Part shown: piece after piece, positions 61,901 through 64,000 of the stretch
Numbering within the stretch: position 1 is the stretch's first letter
How the letters are laid out: each line of letters starts with the position of its first letter
Origin: Phoebastria nigripes
Lineage: Eukaryota > Chordata > Aves > Procellariiformes > Diomedeidae
Assembly: GCA_035582835.1 (NCBI GenBank)
Contig: JAYKAV010002932.1
Location: 2,625,809-2,689,808, forward strand
Direction of reading: 5' to 3'
DNA length: 64,000 nucleotides
Position numbers and translations under genes: made by a program
Notes under the pieces: generated by a model
What the model was told of the DNA's origin: nothing
What the model saw: only the letters and a program-made list of their open reading frames with translations
Databases searched by the model: none

Positions 61901-64000
61901 GAACATGCATGCAGAATTTAATTTTGAGGCTGTACCGCACAGGTGTTTTTCTAGAATGGTACTTGCAAAAATATTTTCTTAGAGACCTTTTTCCTAGTTT
62001 ATATTAAAGTATACTGCAAAGTAGTTTCTAATATAAATGCACCAGTGCCTTAATGTTCAAGGGTTAGTCACATAGTGTAGATGCAAAATAAACATAAACC
62101 AGTTTTTGTCTTCATGGTACTTTTCACAAGGGCATACCAGAAACCCATGGTTCCTAAACTTTTTATGAAAAAACAGGGAACTACTTATGTAATAGGATAC
62201 GATATGGGAGCATGGGAAAAGCTGCGGTGCTGGCTGGTGTTACACCACCTTGCAGGCCTTTTCCTTAAAGGGGCGTCAGAAAATGAAGAGCTTCCAGGCT
62301 ATGCTGCAGAACCACAAGTTTCCCTGAACACACTCAGGGAACCAAAGGCCAATTCAGTGACATGGGTATCTTTGTGATCTGCAGCATGCTTTGGGCATAT
62401 AACTAAGGCTATTTAAAAAAAAGAAAGAAAAATTTCAAAAAAACAAACCCAAAAAAACCCCAAACCCCAAAAAACTGTATTTGCGAGGTAACAATGTTGG
62501 TCAAGCAGTATAGATAATCTTGCTGAAAAAACGTATCTTAGCCTGAAGCCAAGAAAAGGTGAAAATTGGACTTTGGGGTTTCTCAATTAAAGGAGCCATT
62601 TTACACAAGGAAATAATTGCCCACAAACTGTTTTAATATATCAATTTTTTTACAGTGTTTCTATTTTATTTTTGGAGATTTTCTACTTTTTTTGTCTCAA
62701 TAAAATTATCCTGTTTGGAATATTTTGCTAATTTTGAGGGTAAGAAGAAAAGGAGAGGGAGAAATGCCCATAAAACCATAGATTATTTTTTATGGAAGAT
62801 GAGATGGTCCCCATTTGCATTTACAGCTTTACAAGGATTGTAGCACTAGGCTCTTTTTCTTTTTTTGATGGAAATGCTTAATCTGAGCTCAATGGGCCAT
62901 AATAATTGCCTGTTTCTTCCAGTAGAAATAAACCCACTTGTATGTGACACTTGAAACCTTAACTCTGCTTAGTATTACGCACAGAATTGTAGACATTCCT
63001 TCACCCAAATATATTTATGACAGCAGTGCTAGTCGATATACGATACCAAGCCAAGGGCATCTGAGAATAAATCAGTCCCTCTAGCTACTGCTATAGCACA
63101 ATAACTGATGGTACTAATAAAACCCCATGAAATTAAAATTCCATGCATGCAAACACACATACCTAGCTAAGAGAAACCCGAAGCTCTCTGTTCCGGAAAA
63201 ATTTGCATATGCATAGACATATACACTCCGTACCCCTTTGTATTAGTAACACAACGTATGCAAAAGGTCTATAGGTTTTCAGCACTGTATCATCTCATTA
63301 GACTCTCTTCAACATTTGGGGGCTTTCAGGAGTCAGATGTAGAAAAAAAATGTAAGCAGCTCAGAAGAAGAGGATGGTCCCAGTTACTCCTTGAGGAAGA
63401 AATATTCTTGATTTTATGTTTGAAAGCCTCTTGATGATGCTGTAAGTCACCACCGAAGGCTCTGAAAACCCCACTTCCAGTTCAAATCATCCTATATGTT
63501 TATGCAGTTACTGATATTTTTCATGAGTCTTCTGTGTTTGAGCACCTCGGGCTCTACTTCGTGGCACTGTGAGCTCTTGGGAGGGACATTGTTTCTTCAT
63601 TTGTTTTGGGTTTTCACGTGAAGTACTGAGAAGCCATTTTAAATTAATATACAACATTATTTATACGTTTATGTACAAGCCCATACTCTTTCCACATTTT
63701 AAATAACTTGAAGCATCATTTCTTCTGAATTCTGTAGGGCAATGAAATAATGAAAACTAATATGTAATAAAATGGTGCAAGGGAAGTGACTGTTTCCACA
63801 TGATAGACACCAGACGGCAGTGTATGGTGTATCTCCTTGTGTAGCACAGCATTTTTGTGCAACATGGCAAGGAAAAAACGTAAGCATTTAATTTTTGAGA
63901 GAAGACTTTTACAGTCAGATGAGTATCTAATAAGAGAAAACACTGATTGACGGATTTTGCAAATACTATGAAATGGTATGGACTGTCTCATAGTATCTAG
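58944..64000. other. AT-rich DNA, no firm gene
   Basis: Open frames at 59158-59367 (minus), 60694-61029 (minus) and 62081-62377 (plus) lack splice support and known motifs. A-rich tracts occur at 60345-60390 and 62415-62475, and a (TA)/(CA) tract at 60630-60662. Confidence 0.5.

Noticed and set aside
1..64000. CRISPR arrays, operons, tRNA or rRNA genes
   Set aside because: None seen on reading either strand, and the sequence is vertebrate nuclear DNA in character.

Overview
This window looks like a piece of a bird nuclear genome: a gene-poor, AT-rich stretch of intron or gene desert. The evidence is the repeat content. There are several CR1 LINE copies ending in the avian CR1 tail (tagaatcatagaat... 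on the reverse strand), two LTRs of types I know from bird endogenous retroviruses, and no sign of bacterial-style gene packing, operons, or L1/Alu-type repeats. No known protein-coding gene could be named, and no rRNA, tRNA or CRISPR was seen. Single N bases are scattered through the window, and there is one 16-base N gap.

Layout. 1-1.24 kb: a young, 5'-truncated CR1 on the minus strand with a nearly open reverse transcriptase frame. 2.6 kb: a possible small plus-strand first coding exon with a signal-peptide-like start. 3.16-5.56 kb: an older, longer CR1 on the plus strand, running from the end of the endonuclease through the RT to the 3' tail, with its catalytic FADD box changed to FAND. 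5.6-14 kb: mostly unique AT-rich DNA, with two minus-strand exon candidates at 8.4 kb and 13.86-14.16 kb. The second is the best coding candidate in the window: 302 bp, 100 whole codons open, exact AG and GTGAGT edges. 14.34-15.64 kb: a plus-strand solo LTR split by a second, minus-strand solo LTR with a perfect 5-bp target duplication (gcctg). 21.15-22.83 kb: a plus-strand CR1 interrupted by a minus-strand CR1 that has lost most of its body by internal deletions yet keeps parts of ORF1 (esterase GTNDT), the ORF2 start and the RT tail. 28.5-29.6 kb: a GC-richer block and a small LINE scrap. 35.9-37.3 kb: a purine-rich block resembling an ancient interspersed repeat. 39.17-40.08 kb: an ancient plus-strand CR1/L3-like LINE. 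46.0-46.2 kb: a palindromic MITE-like element. 47-54 kb: many long poly-A/poly-T and A/C-only or T/G-only tracts. 58.9 kb: a 54-bp CR1 tail almost identical to the tail at position 14.

Possible function. The 13.86-14.16 kb exon candidate, if real, would place part of the window inside introns of an unrecognised minus-strand gene. The exon candidates do not chain in reading phase without missing exons, so no gene model is proposed. Blocks at 43.1-43.6 and 48.0-48.4 kb have the look of conserved regulatory DNA (complex sequence, retained CpGs, homeodomain-type TAAT cores, an NKX-type site), but this cannot be proved without alignment. Otherwise the window is best read as layers of retroelements of several ages in neutral AT-rich DNA.
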